From Chthonomonas calidirosea T49 (lineage in GTDB: Bacteria; Armatimonadota; Chthonomonadetes; Chthonomonadales; Chthonomonadaceae), in the NCBI RefSeq assembly GCF_000427095.1, contig NC_021487.1:434001-498000 (forward strand): 64,000 nucleotides of DNA, in the 5' to 3' direction. Positions within the stretch are counted from its first letter, which is position 1; every line of letters begins with the position of its first letter. Both the position numbers and the translations under genes were made by a program. The notes below the pieces were generated by a model, which worked only from the letters and a program-made list of their open reading frames with translations, was not told where the DNA came from and did not search any database. This document shows, piece by piece, positions 37,444 through 47,324 of this stretch.

Positions 37444-39672
37444 ATGAGAAGAGAAGGAGTCATCATTCGCCCAGTATATAGAGCGCTCGCGAGAGTCGGG
37501 ATCGTCCTTCTGATCTTAATAACCGCTTATTGCTTTAATCTCGTGGTTAGCAATACCATCAATGATTATGTGACAGAGATCATTAAGCAGTGCGGTATTG
37601 CCATTATTCTAGCCGTCAGCCTCAACATCGTTAACGGACTTACTGGGCAGTTCTCGATTGGACATGCTGGATTCATGTCCGTAGGCGCTTATACGGGGGC
37701 GAGCATTACCTATTGGGTAGAAATGGCCTATTTTCATGGCCAAAACCAAAATCTAGGACTTCAATGGCTTCTCGTTGCGATGTTGGGCGGAGGCATCGCA
37801 GCGGGTATCTGCGGCTACTTGGTTGGAGTACCTAGCCTTCGCTTGCGAGGAGATTATCTCGCTATTGTAACTCTTGGGTTTGGTGAGATTATTCGAGTGC
37901 TTATTGAAAACTCTGCGGAGATCAGCCCATCCCTCAAGTTTTTAGGAGGCGCGGTTGGGTTTGTAGGCGCTAGTGGTTATTACCAGGTTCCTCTCATATC
38001 GAACGTGTTCATCATCTATGCTACGGCAGCCTTTGTCATTTTGCTGTGCTGGAACCTCAAATTCACTGCCCATGGGCTTGCGTTTATGGCAATTCGAGAG
38101 GATGAGGTGGCTGCCGAGGCCATGGGTATTCCAACTACCTACACCAAAGTCATCGCCTTTGTGCTCAGTTCCTTTTTTGCAGGTGTTGGTGGCGCTCTCT
38201 ATGCACATGCTGAGTTCTTTCAGCCGATTACATTTAACTTTATTCTTTCAATGAACTACGTCATCATGGTTGTCTTAGGAGGTTCTGGAAGCATTACCGG
38301 CACCACCCTAGCAGCGATCTTCCTTGTTGTTCTACCAGAGTTTCTGAAGCCAGTGCAGCATCGTTTTGGGCTGCCCGATGCCTATCGGGTTGTGATTTAT
38401 GCGCTTTTGCTGATTTTAACAATGCTCCTACGTCCCCAGGGCGCCTTTGGGATGGGAGAGTTAAGCCTTAAGCCGTTGGTGGAACGTTTAAAAAGCAGGA
38501 GAGGCCGAACTCCAACCTCTTCCTCCGTCCAACAGACTACCTCCGTATCATGGGCCCAAGATCAGGAGGTTGGGAATGCTGTCGCAGAGAGGGAGGGCGT
38601 CCGTCCCACCGAACAGGTGCTAGTCGTGGAGAATCTCTCCAAGAAGTTTGCAGGTTTGTCCGCTCTATCGGAGGTGAATCTTTACCTACGCAAAGGCGAA
38701 CTCGTGGGATTAATCGGCCCTAATGGTGCCGGCAAGACAACCGTCTTCAATATTCTTACCGGCGTCTACGAGCCCACAGAGGGACATATTCTCTTCTGCG
38801 GAAAAACGATTGCAGGGAAACGACCCACTCCCTTCGCTCCGCATCTCGTTCGTGCGCTACGTGACACGCTTTTTGGGGGCGCTGGAGGTTGGATTCTGGG
38901 CACAATTTTGGCTACCTCGATTTTACCATCTTCACACCGCAATGTTCACACGTTGGAAGTGGAACACGTTCTGGAATGGATTATTACACTGAGTTTTGCA
39001 GCTTATGCGTTCATAGTAAGCTGGCGTGCCAACCGCTACTTGCCCGGTCTGCAACCTCACCAAATGGCAGAGTTAGGAATTTCCAGAACGTTTCAGAACA
39101 TTCGTCTATTTGCTAACCTTTCGGTGCTCGATAACGTGCGGCTAGGCGCCTACCTGCGAAGGAGCACGAACCTGTTTGATGCACTGTTTCGCTCGGAGCG
39201 ATTGCAGAAGGAGGAGCAAGAAAGCGTTCGAAAAGCGAGAGAGCTGTTAAATCGGTTCAACCTGCTACGCTTTGAAAAGGAACTTGCCTGCAATCTGCCT
39301 TACGGTGACCAACGCCGCCTCGAAATCGTGCGGGCGCTGGCCACTCAACCAAAGTTGCTGTTGCTCGATGAGCCCGCTGCAGGAATGAACCCGCAAGAGA
39401 AGATGCAGCTAATGGAACTGATTCGACGTATCCGTGAGGAATTTGAGTTGACGGTTCTTTTGATCGAACACGATATGAAACTTGTTATGGGCATTTGCGA
39501 GCGGATTTACGTCTTGGATTATGGGCGTATCATTGCAGAAGGTAAGCCAGAAGAGATTCGAAACAATCCAGAGGTGATAGCGGCTTATTTAGGTGAGGAG
39601 CATCTCAGCAAGCCGACGGCAGATGACAGTTGGAATCGTGTAAGCATTCAAGACGCCGAGGAGGCTTTGTAA
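37444..39672 (+). CDS. Fused LivM permease and LivG ATPase with a membrane-like insertion
   Basis: 742 residues. Residues about 1-345 are LivM (SLNIVNGLTGQFSIGHAGFM, LRGDYLAIVTLGFGEI, AIREDEVAAEAMGI). A Ser/Thr-rich linker follows to about 390. Residues about 395-742 are LivG: GLIGPNGAGKTTVFNILTG (Walker A near 423), LPYGDQRRLEIVRAL (signature), LLLLDEPAAGMNPQEK (Walker B near 640) and LIEHDMKLVM. Between Walker A and the Q-loop (GISRTFQNIRLF) sit about 75 extra residues (about 459-536) with two hydrophobic segments, GGWILGTILATSIL and IITLSFAAYAFIVSW. Fusion and insertion would pin the ATPase at the membrane. Reading frame is continuous, so this is not a sequencing join. Confidence 0.92.
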   Translation: MRREGVIIRPVYRALARVGIVLLILITAYCFNLVVSNTINDYVTEIIKQCGIAIILAVSLNIVNGLTGQFSIGHAGFMSVGAYTGASITYWVEMAYFHGQNQNLGLQWLLVAMLGGGIAAGICGYLVGVPSLRLRGDYLAIVTLGFGEIIRVLIENSAEISPSLKFLGGAVGFVGASGYYQVPLISNVFIIYATAAFVILLCWNLKFTAHGLAFMAIREDEVAAEAMGIPTTYTKVIAFVLSSFFAGVGGALYAHAEFFQPITFNFILSMNYVIMVVLGGSGSITGTTLAAIFLVVLPEFLKPVQHRFGLPDAYRVVIYALLLILTMLLRPQGAFGMGELSLKPLVERLKSRRGRTPTSSSVQQTTSVSWAQDQEVGNAVAEREGVRPTEQVLVVENLSKKFAGLSALSEVNLYLRKGELVGLIGPNGAGKTTVFNILTGVYEPTEGHILFCGKTIAGKRPTPFAPHLVRALRDTLFGGAGGWILGTILATSILPSSHRNVHTLEVEHVLEWIITLSFAAYAFIVSWRANRYLPGLQPHQMAELGISRTFQNIRLFANLSVLDNVRLGAYLRRSTNLFDALFRSERLQKEEQESVRKARELLNRFNLLRFEKELACNLPYGDQRRLEIVRALATQPKLLLLDEPAAGMNPQEKMQLMELIRRIREEFELTVLLIEHDMKLVMGICERIYVLDYGRIIAEGKPEEIRNNPEVIAAYLGEEHLSKPTADDSWNRVSIQDAEEAL

Positions 39673-39673
39673 A

Positions 39674-40387
39674 ATGCTGACCGTTTCAAATCTCTCGGTT
39701 TATTACGGGGCGGTGCGCGCGCTCGATGGAGTGTCCCTCGAGGTTATGCCCGGCGAAATCGTTGCGATGATAGGGGCTAACGGAGCAGGGAAAAGCACAA
39801 CCATGCGCTCCATCTCTGGTTTGGTAAAGCCTCGATCAGGGGAAATAACCTTCCTAGGTAAAGCCATACACCGTTTGGCCCCCCATGAGATCGTACAATT
39901 AGGCATATCCCACGCCCCAGAGGGCAGGCGCGTTTTTGCTGAAATGACCGTCATGGAGAATCTGCGCTTAGGAGCCTATGTTCGTGAGCATAGTAAAGCC
40001 TCCGTGCGAGAGGATTTAGAACGGATGTTTACCATCTTTCCGCGCCTGAAGGAACGCCAAACTCAGCTGGCAGGCACGTTGTCGGGCGGCGAGCAACAGA
40101 TGCTGGCCATCGCACGGGCATTGATGGCTCGGCCACAACTGCTTCTGCTTGATGAACCTTCCTTGGGGCTAGCCCCCAATCTGGTGCAAACGATTTTTCG
40201 AGTTATCCAGGAGATCAATGCAAGCGGGGTCACCATCCTTCTGGTGGAGCAAAATGCAAATCAGGCTCTTCGTATCGCACATCGTGGCTATGTTATCGAA
40301 ACCGGCCGTATCGTGCTAGAAGACAAGGCTGCCAATCTATTGAATAACCCTATGGTACGAAGCGCCTATCTAGGAGAGACATCGTAG
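39674..40387 (+). CDS. livF: Branched-chain-type ABC transporter ATPase (LivF)
   Basis: 237 residues, normal length. Walker A GANGAGKSTTMRSI, Q-loop ISHAPEGRRVFAEMTVMENL (typical of LivF), signature LSGGEQQMLAIARAL, Walker B LLLLDEPSLGLAP and switch His replaced by the LVEQNA of LivF. It begins two bases after the LivMG gene and completes the importer (binding protein, LivH, LivMG, LivF). Confidence 0.95.
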   Translation: MLTVSNLSVYYGAVRALDGVSLEVMPGEIVAMIGANGAGKSTTMRSISGLVKPRSGEITFLGKAIHRLAPHEIVQLGISHAPEGRRVFAEMTVMENLRLGAYVREHSKASVREDLERMFTIFPRLKERQTQLAGTLSGGEQQMLAIARALMARPQLLLLDEPSLGLAPNLVQTIFRVIQEINASGVTILLVEQNANQALRIAHRGYVIETGRIVLEDKAANLLNNPMVRSAYLGETS

Positions 40388-40440
40388 CGCAGACCTAGGA
40401 ACACAGGAATAGCGAGGAGAAGGCGTTGGTCTTGAAGCAA

Positions 40441-40462
40441 AGAAAGGAGTGCGCTCCTTTCT
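40441..40462. other. Perfect hairpin after the liv operon
   Basis: A nine-bp perfect inverted repeat AGAAAGGAG/CTCCTTTCT with a TGCG loop, 54 bases after livF. No U-run follows on either strand, so it is not a standard intrinsic terminator. It may protect a 3' end or aid Rho-dependent termination. Confidence 0.5.
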
Positions 40463-40497
40463 AAATCGTTATAAGAGGGGATGCGCGCTGTATCTCT

Positions 40498-41322
40498 ATG
40501 AACGATACCTTCTTAGATATTAGCATGGTGCTCATTGCTCTGGCAATGATTCATATCGGTCTGGGACGTCAGGCCTATATGAATGTTCAACGACAGGCTG
40601 CGCTGCTTTTTAACGGTAGTGCCCCAATTCATGTAGATATTGAGCCACGAGGCTTCTTTGGGTTTGAGGTCAACGATCTCGAATCCATCTCTATAGAAAC
40701 CTCACACGTCGTGCTAAATCGTCCACCACTGTACCGCTTTCCTAAATCGGGATGGAAAGGCTCGATCCATCACCTTATCGTAAAGTTACATGACCTAACG
40801 GTTTCCGGCTATCCGGTCAAAGAGTTCGCTGCAGATATTCCTTCACTGACCTATGATCTAGGATATGCCTACTACCAGGGGCGACTCGTGGTGCGAGATG
40901 CCGGATGCGGAACTGGAGAGATCGTTCTCTCTTCAGCCGATCTCCACGATTTTATTGCCAAGAAATATCGAGGGCTCTTCTCAGATTTTTCTGTTACCAT
41001 TCTGCCTAATCAAGAGATTCACCTAAGAGGCCAACTAAATTTTCTTGGTGAGCAACTGCCTGTGGATATTCGCTCGAAACTTACCATCGTCACACCTACT
41101 GCGATTGGTCTTACTGGGGCAGTTGTCAGACTTAATGGACGCCTCCTCGATCCATCACAAACGGCCCTACTTCTCACACGGATAAATCCGGTGGTAGATC
41201 TAGCCTCTGATCTAGGAGTAGGGGATTTTTTCATGATAGATGATCTACAGTGTCGAAGTGAAATGTTGATAGTTAGAGGAAGCTGCTTGCTGCCGGAGGC
41301 GTCGGCAGGCCAGCGCCCTTAG
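40498..41322 (+). CDS. DUF2993 (LmeA-like) membrane-associated lipid-binding protein
   Basis: 274 residues. An N-terminal hydrophobic segment (about 8-24) anchors or exports it. DIEPRGFFGFEVNDLESISIE, SGYPVKEFAADIPSLTYDL, GTGEIVLSSADLHDFIAKKY and the late GRLLDPSQTALLLTRINPV give the alternating beta pattern and conserved GxxxxSxADL motif of DUF2993/LmeA proteins, which bind phospholipids in actinobacteria. The role here is unknown. It precedes gcvT by 16 bases and may be co-transcribed. Confidence 0.7.
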   Translation: MNDTFLDISMVLIALAMIHIGLGRQAYMNVQRQAALLFNGSAPIHVDIEPRGFFGFEVNDLESISIETSHVVLNRPPLYRFPKSGWKGSIHHLIVKLHDLTVSGYPVKEFAADIPSLTYDLGYAYYQGRLVVRDAGCGTGEIVLSSADLHDFIAKKYRGLFSDFSVTILPNQEIHLRGQLNFLGEQLPVDIRSKLTIVTPTAIGLTGAVVRLNGRLLDPSQTALLLTRINPVVDLASDLGVGDFFMIDDLQCRSEMLIVRGSCLLPEASAGQRP

Positions 41323-41338
41323 AAAGGCGGTACCCCCA

Positions 41339-42481
41339 ATGAACCAAATGCTTTATAGGACTCCTCTCCACGAAGCTCATGTGAGACTAGGAGCTCGGCT
41401 TACCCCGTTTGCGGGATGGGAGATGCCCTTATCTTATAGGTCGATTCTCGAGGAAGCACGGAGTGTACGTCATCATGTGGGTATTTTCGATATATCGCAC
41501 ATGGGACGCCTTAAAATTGTAGGTCGAGATGCTGCCTCTCTTCTACAGTTTTTGACCACGAACGATGTTAAGGCTCTGTCCAGCGGTATGGCGCATTACT
41601 CTCTATTGGCTAATCAACAGGGAGGGATCAAAGACGATATCATTGTTTATAAAATGAATGAGGATGAATTTTTGGTTGTAGTCAACGCCTCTAATACCGC
41701 TAAAGATATCGCATGGATAGAATCTTTCTCACTGCAAACGGAGGGGGAGGGCGTCGGCGAAGAGCTCCACATAGAGAACATAACGCCGCACACAGCCATG
41801 ATCGCCGTGCAAGGTCCCAAGGCGGAAACTGTTCTCGCAACGGCACTTGACACCTCAGAATTAAAAGAGATAGAACGATTTGCGCATCGGACTATTGTGG
41901 TTAAAAAGGGGGGAGTCAGTACGGAACTTTTATGTTGCCGTACTGGCTATACAGGTGAGGATGGCTTCGAATTGATCGTTCCTAACGCGTACGCGCAGGT
42001 TATATGGGAGAGCTTGCTGGCTGTAGGAGCGATTCCGTGCGGGTTAGGAGCACGCGACACGTTACGTATTGAGGCCGGCTATCCGCTCTATGGGCACGAG
42101 ATTGATGAAGATATTTCGCCCGTGGAAGCGGGGCTTATGTGGGTTGTTAAGCTAGAAAAGGGCGATTTTATTGGCCGTGAAGCTATTATCGAGGTGAAGC
42201 GGTTAGGCCCTCGGCGCCGGCTAATGGGGCTTCTTGTACAGGGGAGGGCGCTCCCTCGGCAGGGGTATACTATATACCACGAGGATCAAGAAGTAGGAGT
42301 TGTGACGAGCGGTACGTTCTCTCCACACCGAGAGGCTAGCATCGCTCTAGGCTTTCTCAATGCCGAAGTGGCGCGTCCCCACCTAACCGTGGAGATAGAT
42401 ATTCGTGGTCAAAGACACACGGCTACGGTTGTGCCCAAGAAAGAGCTGCTTCAGAAACCGCACATGGAGGAAAAAAGTTGA
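41339..42481 (+). CDS. gcvT: Glycine cleavage system T protein (aminomethyltransferase)
   Basis: Transfers the methylene of glycine to tetrahydrofolate, releasing ammonia. 380 residues. Motifs: FAGWEMPLSYRSILEEARSV, GIFDISHMGRLKI, CCRTGYTGEDGFEL, CGLGARDTLRIEAGYPLYGHEIDE and VTSGTFSPHREASIALGFL. An AAAGGCGGT precedes the ATG. It heads an unbroken gcvT-H-PA-PB operon with overlapping stops and starts. No glycine riboswitch is present in the 16-base gap before it. Confidence 0.96.
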   Translation: MNQMLYRTPLHEAHVRLGARLTPFAGWEMPLSYRSILEEARSVRHHVGIFDISHMGRLKIVGRDAASLLQFLTTNDVKALSSGMAHYSLLANQQGGIKDDIIVYKMNEDEFLVVVNASNTAKDIAWIESFSLQTEGEGVGEELHIENITPHTAMIAVQGPKAETVLATALDTSELKEIERFAHRTIVVKKGGVSTELLCCRTGYTGEDGFELIVPNAYAQVIWESLLAVGAIPCGLGARDTLRIEAGYPLYGHEIDEDISPVEAGLMWVVKLEKGDFIGREAIIEVKRLGPRRRLMGLLVQGRALPRQGYTIYHEDQEVGVVTSGTFSPHREASIALGFLNAEVARPHLTVEIDIRGQRHTATVVPKKELLQKPHMEEKS

Positions 42482-42864
42482 GCCTTATTCCTGAAGACCT
42501 AAAGTATAGCAAAACGCACGAGTGGGTGCGTGTGGAAAACGGCATCGCGGTGATTGGTATCACCGATCACGCGCAGTCGGAACTTGGCGATGTGGTCTAT
42601 CTAAGTTTGCCCGAAGTGGGGCGCATTCTCAAATACGATGAACCCTTTGGCGAGGTAGAGTCGGTTAAAGCGGTTTCGGAGCTCTACTCGCCCGTGAGTG
42701 GTGAAGTTGTTGAAGTGAACACAGCTATTATAGATAGCACTGAAGTCATTAACGAGGATCCATTTGGGCGAGGATGGCTGATAAAGGTGGAGATGAGCGA
42801 CCCAAGCGAGCTTGATAGATTGATGGATGCCAGCGCCTACGCAAAGTATTGCGAGGAGAGCTAG
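42478..42864 (+). CDS. gcvH: Glycine cleavage system H protein (lipoyl carrier)
   Basis: 128-residue lipoylated carrier shuttling the aminomethyl group between P and T proteins. The lipoyl lysine is Lys64 in GEVESVKAVSELYSPVSGEV; LKYSKTHEWVRVENG, GITDHAQSELGDVVYL and INEDPFGRGWLIKVE are standard. The TTG start lies within TTGA, overlapping the gcvT stop by four bases with GGAGG upstream. Confidence 0.97.
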   Translation: MSLIPEDLKYSKTHEWVRVENGIAVIGITDHAQSELGDVVYLSLPEVGRILKYDEPFGEVESVKAVSELYSPVSGEVVEVNTAIIDSTEVINEDPFGRGWLIKVEMSDPSELDRLMDASAYAKYCEES

Positions 42865-44220
42865 ATGAGCTATATTAGCAATACCGATAATGAGCGCAAG
42901 GAGATGCTCGCCGCCATCGGAGTGGACCGTATAGAAGATCTGTTTGCTCCGGTACCCGAGGCAGTCCGACTCAAACGTCTGCTTAATCTCCCCGGCCCCA
43001 GTGACGAGCTAGCACTTCTGCGCCATTGCGAGAAGATGGCTGCACTTAACAAGGATATCTCCTCGTCGCTTTCATTCTTAGGGGCAGGCATCTATGATCA
43101 CTTTCGACCGGCGATCATTGAAGTGCTCGTAGAACGTGGGGAGTTTCTGACATCCTATACGCCGTATCAGCCGGAGATGAGCCAGGGTATGCTGCAGGTT
43201 CTCTATGAGTACCAGACGCTCATCTGTGCACTGACCGGTATGGATATCGCGAACGCCTCGATGTACGATGGTGCCACGGCGCTTGCCGAGGCCGCCATGA
43301 TGACAACGGATATTACCAATCGCGATGAGGTTGTCGTTTTATCCACAGTGCATCCTCACTATCGGCAGGTCTTGCAAACGTATCTTCACTGGGCGCAATT
43401 CGTTTACAAGGAGGTTGCGCCCAACTTGGAAGCCATCTCTGCAGCGCTTTCAGAGAGAACCGCTTGTGTTGTCCTGCAACAACCAGACTTTTTAGGGTAT
43501 GTAGCGTCCGACATTGCAAATACGATTGAGATCGTTCACGCCGTAGGAGCTTTGGCAGTCACCATTGTGGACCCCATCTCTTTAGGGATTCTATGCACAC
43601 CGGCAGATGTGGGGGCGGATATCGCCGTAGGAGAAGGGCAGGGACTTGGTATCTCTCCTGGGTATGGGGGCCCGCTGCTAGGTTTCTTCGCCTGCCGGAA
43701 GGAGTATACGAGGTACCTTCCCGGACGGATCGTTGGAGCGACAACGGATCAGCTAGGACGGCGAGGGTATACCATGACCCTTCGTACTCGTGAGCAGGAT
43801 ATCCGCAGGGAAAAGGCGACGAGCAATATCTGCACCAACCAAACGCTTCTGGCTTTGGCTGCAACGATATACCTCTGCGCTTTGGGTAAGAACGGCCTTC
43901 GGAAAGTCGCTGAACTCGTTATCCGCAAGGCGCACTATGCACGAGAGGCGCTTTGCAGCATTCCAGATATCACCGATCCCTTCCCTGGAAGGCCTTTCTT
44001 CAAAGAGTTTGTCATTCAACTCCCTATTCCCGCCCAAGACGTTTGTGACAAGCTGCTTGAGAAAGGCATTATGGGAGGGCTTCCTCTACAGCCCTATTAT
44101 CCAGAACTCGGTAATGCGTTGCTGGTATGCGTTACGGAGACAAAGACACGAGAGCAGATCGATCGTTATGCTGAGACACTGCAGAGTGTAGTTACGGAAA
44201 TGACTGCCTATGCTAAATAA
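42865..44220 (+). CDS. gcvPA: Glycine dehydrogenase (decarboxylating) subunit 1
   Basis: N-terminal half of P protein in organisms with a split enzyme. 451 residues: [60 protein letters not shown], then [20 protein letters not shown] and [20 protein letters not shown] with [19 protein letters not shown]. It lacks the PLP lysine, which is in subunit 2. Starts directly after the gcvH stop. Confidence 0.97.
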   Translation: MSYISNTDNERKEMLAAIGVDRIEDLFAPVPEAVRLKRLLNLPGPSDELALLRHCEKMAALNKDISSSLSFLGAGIYDHFRPAIIEVLVERGEFLTSYTPYQPEMSQGMLQVLYEYQTLICALTGMDIANASMYDGATALAEAAMMTTDITNRDEVVVLSTVHPHYRQVLQTYLHWAQFVYKEVAPNLEAISAALSERTACVVLQQPDFLGYVASDIANTIEIVHAVGALAVTIVDPISLGILCTPADVGADIAVGEGQGLGISPGYGGPLLGFFACRKEYTRYLPGRIVGATTDQLGRRGYTMTLRTREQDIRREKATSNICTNQTLLALAATIYLCALGKNGLRKVAELVIRKAHYAREALCSIPDITDPFPGRPFFKEFVIQLPIPAQDVCDKLLEKGIMGGLPLQPYYPELGNALLVCVTETKTREQIDRYAETLQSVVTEMTAYAK

Positions 44221-45739
44221 CAATCTCCAAACGAGTAATCCAACCCCTTTAGATAGTCATGAGCCGCTCATCTTTGAGCTTAGCCGTCCAGGAAAGATCG
44301 GTGCCAACCTGCCCGAGGAAGACGTACCGCACTACGAGCTGCAGGAGATGCTGCCAGCCCATCTGATTCGAGACGATTTGCCGCTTCCGGAGGTCTCCGA
44401 GCTAGATGTCGTCCGTCACTTTACCCGTCTCTCTCAGCGCAACTACGGTATAGATGTCGGCTTTTATCCTTTGGGCTCTTGTACCATGAAATACAACCCA
44501 AAGGTACACGAAAAGATCGCTAGCATGCCGGGGTTCGCGCTGTTGCATCCTCTTCAACCGGAGAAAACAGTGCAGGGTGCGCTCTCCATCATATGGAGGC
44601 TGCAAAACTTTCTAACCGAAATCAGCGGTATGGATGCAACGACCCTACAGCCAGCAGCAGGTGCCCACGGGGAACTGCTCGCCATGATGATGACACGGGC
44701 TTACCATTTAGAGAGGGGAGACTATCAGAGGAATGAGATCGTCATTCCCGACTCGGCCCATGGCACGAATCCAGCGAGCGCAGCGCGCTGTGGGTTTACC
44801 GTGCGTTCTATTCCATCCGGTAGTGACGGCTGTGTCGCGCTGGAAGAGCTAAAGAAGGTGCTTAGCGAGCGCACGGCAGCTCTTATGCTGACCAATCCGA
44901 ATACACTTGGGCTATTTGAAACGGAGGTCGTCGAGATATGTGCTCTGGTGCATGAGGTAGGAGGGCTCGTCTACTGTGATGGAGCAAACATGAACGCCTT
45001 ACTTGGCATCGCTCGGCCAGGAGATATGGGTTTTGATATCATGCATTTTAACTTGCACAAGACTTTTAGTACGCCTCACGGGGGTGGTGGCCCTGGGGGT
45101 GGGGCAGTCAGCGTAAAGAAGCATCTAGATCCCTTCCTGCCAGTGCCCGTGGTCGAGCGACAAACGGAGGGAGAGAGGGAAATCTATCGGCTGAACTACG
45201 AGCGTCCGCGTTCCATTGGGCGTATACACTCGTTTTACGGTGCCTTTCTTGTCGCGTTGAGAGCTTACGCTTACATCCTTACTTTAGGCCCGAAAGGACT
45301 GCGTGAGGTCGCCGAAAACGCCATACTCAACGCCAATTACGTGCGTGCACTGCTGAAAGAACACTACGACGTAGCCTACAACTCACCTGTATGTATGCAT
45401 GAGGTGGTGCTATCGGCAAAACGCCAGAAGCAGGAGTCAGGTGTACGCGCGCTCGATATCTCGAAAAGGTTGATGGATTACGGTTTCCATCCCCCGACAA
45501 ACTACTTTCCTCTGATCGTACCGGAGGCTCTAATGATCGAGCCGACGGAGACGGAGAGTAAACAGACTCTAGATAGGTTCATAGCGGCCATGATCCAAAT
45601 TGCCGAGGAGGCAAAGGAAAACCCTGAACTCGTGAAATCGGCTCCGCATGGAACTCCGGTATCTCGCCTTGATGAAGCGAAAGCGGTAAAGCAACTGGAC
45701 GTGAGGTACGAACCTCTGTTCGCGAAGAAGGGTACCTGA
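44210..45739 (+). CDS. gcvPB: Glycine dehydrogenase (decarboxylating) subunit 2
   Basis: PLP-carrying C-terminal half of the P protein, 509 residues. [18 protein letters not shown] (near 280-297) contains the PLP lysine; [38 protein letters not shown] and [18 protein letters not shown] are typical. It overlaps gcvPA by 11 bases. With gcvT, gcvH and gcvPA the set converts glycine to CO2, ammonia and methylene-THF; the dihydrolipoyl dehydrogenase (L protein) is not in this window. Confidence 0.97.
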   Translation: MLNNNLQTSNPTPLDSHEPLIFELSRPGKIGANLPEEDVPHYELQEMLPAHLIRDDLPLPEVSELDVVRHFTRLSQRNYGIDVGFYPLGSCTMKYNPKVHEKIASMPGFALLHPLQPEKTVQGALSIIWRLQNFLTEISGMDATTLQPAAGAHGELLAMMMTRAYHLERGDYQRNEIVIPDSAHGTNPASAARCGFTVRSIPSGSDGCVALEELKKVLSERTAALMLTNPNTLGLFETEVVEICALVHEVGGLVYCDGANMNALLGIARPGDMGFDIMHFNLHKTFSTPHGGGGPGGGAVSVKKHLDPFLPVPVVERQTEGEREIYRLNYERPRSIGRIHSFYGAFLVALRAYAYILTLGPKGLREVAENAILNANYVRALLKEHYDVAYNSPVCMHEVVLSAKRQKQESGVRALDISKRLMDYGFHPPTNYFPLIVPEALMIEPTETESKQTLDRFIAAMIQIAEEAKENPELVKSAPHGTPVSRLDEAKAVKQLDVRYEPLFAKKGT

Positions 45740-45770
45740 CTTAGTACCGTTTCTAATTCTAAAGGGGTTC

Positions 45771-45799
45771 TTGACTTGAAGCGGTTTCTGAGATATAAT
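45771..45799 (+). promoter_or_regulatory. Near-consensus sigma-70 promoter
   Basis: TTGACT (45771-45776), 17-base spacer, perfect TATAAT (45794-45799). It is the strongest promoter seen in the window and serves the receiver-domain gene, with a start near 45806 and a 48-base leader. Confidence 0.85.
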
Positions 45800-45853
45800 G
45801 AAGCCAAATGAAGCGCTGCTAGATAGCGGCGTTGAGATGAGGAAGTTGAGGAT

Positions 45854-46261
45854 ATGCCCAAGAAGATACTAGCGGTAGATGATGAGCGGGCCATTGTGCG
45901 CCTTGTACAGATTAATCTTGAACGGCAGGGTTACCAGGTGGTAACGGCTTACGATGGTAAAGAGGCACTTGAAAAGGTGGCTTCGGAAAAGCCAGACCTC
46001 GTTGTTCTTGACGTAATGATGCCCTACATGGACGGTTTTGAGGTATTGCAACAGTTGAGGAAGAACCCGGAAACACGCGATCTGCCGGTCATCATGCTAA
46101 CCGCCAAAGCACAAGATACGGACGTGTTCCGCGGGTACACCAGTGGAGTTGACCTCTATCTTACCAAACCCTTTAACCCCATGGAGCTTGTTTCTTTCGT
46201 GAAGCGTATTTTTAGCTCTATGGAGTCGAATGAGGGTGGTAATGTGCTTGATCTCGGTTAG
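45854..46261 (+). CDS. Single-domain response regulator (CheY-like receiver)
   Basis: 135 residues with only a receiver domain: acidic pair in AVDDERAI, phosphoacceptor Asp in DLVVLDVMMPYMDGFEVL (near 54), Thr in IMLTAK and switch Lys in LTKPFNP. The short tail after 120 (SMESNEGGNVLDLG) has no output domain. Its partner kinase is not adjacent. The dedicated strong promoter suggests high expression. Confidence 0.93.
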   Translation: MPKKILAVDDERAIVRLVQINLERQGYQVVTAYDGKEALEKVASEKPDLVVLDVMMPYMDGFEVLQQLRKNPETRDLPVIMLTAKAQDTDVFRGYTSGVDLYLTKPFNPMELVSFVKRIFSSMESNEGGNVLDLG

Positions 46262-46285
46262 TTAGTTGTTGGGAGTTAGATAACG

Positions 46286-46588
46286 TTGAGTGAGACAAGC
46301 TTGAGCCGGCGAAATACCGCGATCCTTCTCGCCAGCACCGCTGCTTCTATCGGCGGTGCTATAACGATTTACGCGATCTGGCGCTGGCGTATGCGCCAAC
46401 AAGCTGCACACGATGTGGCGCATCATTTGCGCGATGCGAATTCAATTCTTCAGGCTTGCTATGAGAAAATCCGTGAGATCGAATCGCAGTTACCGGAAAT
46501 TGGAGTTGTTTTAAACGAAAAGCCGTCACGTGAGAAAAGAGGTCGCGGTCGGCGTCGTACTTCGTCGCGCGTTAAGGACGATGTATAA
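46286..46588 (+). CDS. Small membrane-anchored protein with coiled coil and basic tail
   Basis: 100 residues from a TTG at 46286 with GGGAG 10 bases upstream. One transmembrane span (NTAILLASTAASIGGAITIYA, about 10-30), a short helix (AHHLRDANSILQACYEKIREI), and a very basic C-terminus (KRGRGRRRTSSRVK) that could bind nucleic acid or phospholipid. No family is recognised. It probably shares the receiver-gene transcript. The 46589-46697 gap after it has a seven-bp GGACATT/AATGTCC hairpin without a clear U-run. Confidence 0.6.
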   Translation: MSETSLSRRNTAILLASTAASIGGAITIYAIWRWRMRQQAAHDVAHHLRDANSILQACYEKIREIESQLPEIGVVLNEKPSREKRGRGRRRTSSRVKDDV

Positions 46589-46697
46589 GGACATTTTGTG
46601 TTAAAAACGAATGTCCGATAAGACAAGGTATGTAAAAAAAATTAGATCTTGCAGCCACAACGGCCACGAAAACATAACCCAGAACACGAAACGCCGA

Positions 46698-47297
46698 CTA
46701 ATCCGACTGCACTGCCTCTAGCACCGACTCGGCCACATAAATCGGCGCATCAAAACGCAAAGCCAGCGCGATCGCATCGCTTGAACGCGAATCGATCTCA
46801 ATCAGCTTTCCCTCATGAGATAGCACGATCTTGGCATAAAAGATCGATTGATAGAGATCGTCAATGATCACGTGATCAAGCGTGGCCCCTAAACGCTCGA
46901 TGACTACTTTCAGCAGATCATGCGTGCCAGGCCGATCGGGGGTAGCCCCCTGCAGAGCAAAGGCAATGGCAAATGCAACCCCTTTTTCGATATGAATGCG
47001 GAGACGCCTTCCAAGATTGTCTTTTAGGAGAACAAAGATCGAATCCGACCCAACATCGGGAAACATACTGTGGGTCTCTTGAAATACATTGACAACCTGT
47101 ACCTGACGAGCTTCAAGGGGCCGATCGGGGGAACGAGCGGGAAGCTCTGCGCTCTCATCATCGAGATTCCACTTGCGAAAAAGCTCCCGCATAGCTTCCT
47201 CAATGGACTCCTTATCGGGCTCCGATGAAGGCTCGGATTGCTCCTTTCCTTCTTGAGGCTCATCACCATATCGATCTCTGTAATCGCTCTCTCCCAT
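46698..47297 (-). CDS. Bifunctional nuclease (BFN/DUF151) domain protein
   Basis: 199 residues. The first about 55 are very acidic and probably flexible. The BFN domain follows: VFVLLKDNLGRRLRIHI-like region, IEKGVAFAIAFALQGATPDRPGTHDLLK, IERLGATLDHVIIDDL and the C-terminal EIDSRSSDAIALALRFDAPIYV, which is the DUF151 hallmark. Homologues have nuclease activity in plants or unknown roles in bacteria. It is downstream of rho in the same direction with a 27-base gap. Confidence 0.88.
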   Translation of the reverse strand: MGESDYRDRYGDEPQEGKEQSEPSSEPDKESIEEAMRELFRKWNLDDESAELPARSPDRPLEARQVQVVNVFQETHSMFPDVGSDSIFVLLKDNLGRRLRIHIEKGVAFAIAFALQGATPDRPGTHDLLKVVIERLGATLDHVIIDDLYQSIFYAKIVLSHEGKLIEIDSRSSDAIALALRFDAPIYVAESVLEAVQSD

Positions 47298-47324
47298 ACG
47301 ATCGCCTCCTAACGCCCTAAAGCG

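Noticed and set aside
40441-40462. Hairpin as intrinsic terminator of the liv operon
   Set aside because: No U-run on either strand; listed only as a hairpin.
41323-41338. Glycine riboswitch ahead of gcvT
   Set aside because: The gap is only 16 bases and the DUF2993 gene fills the space upstream; no aptamer signature is present.
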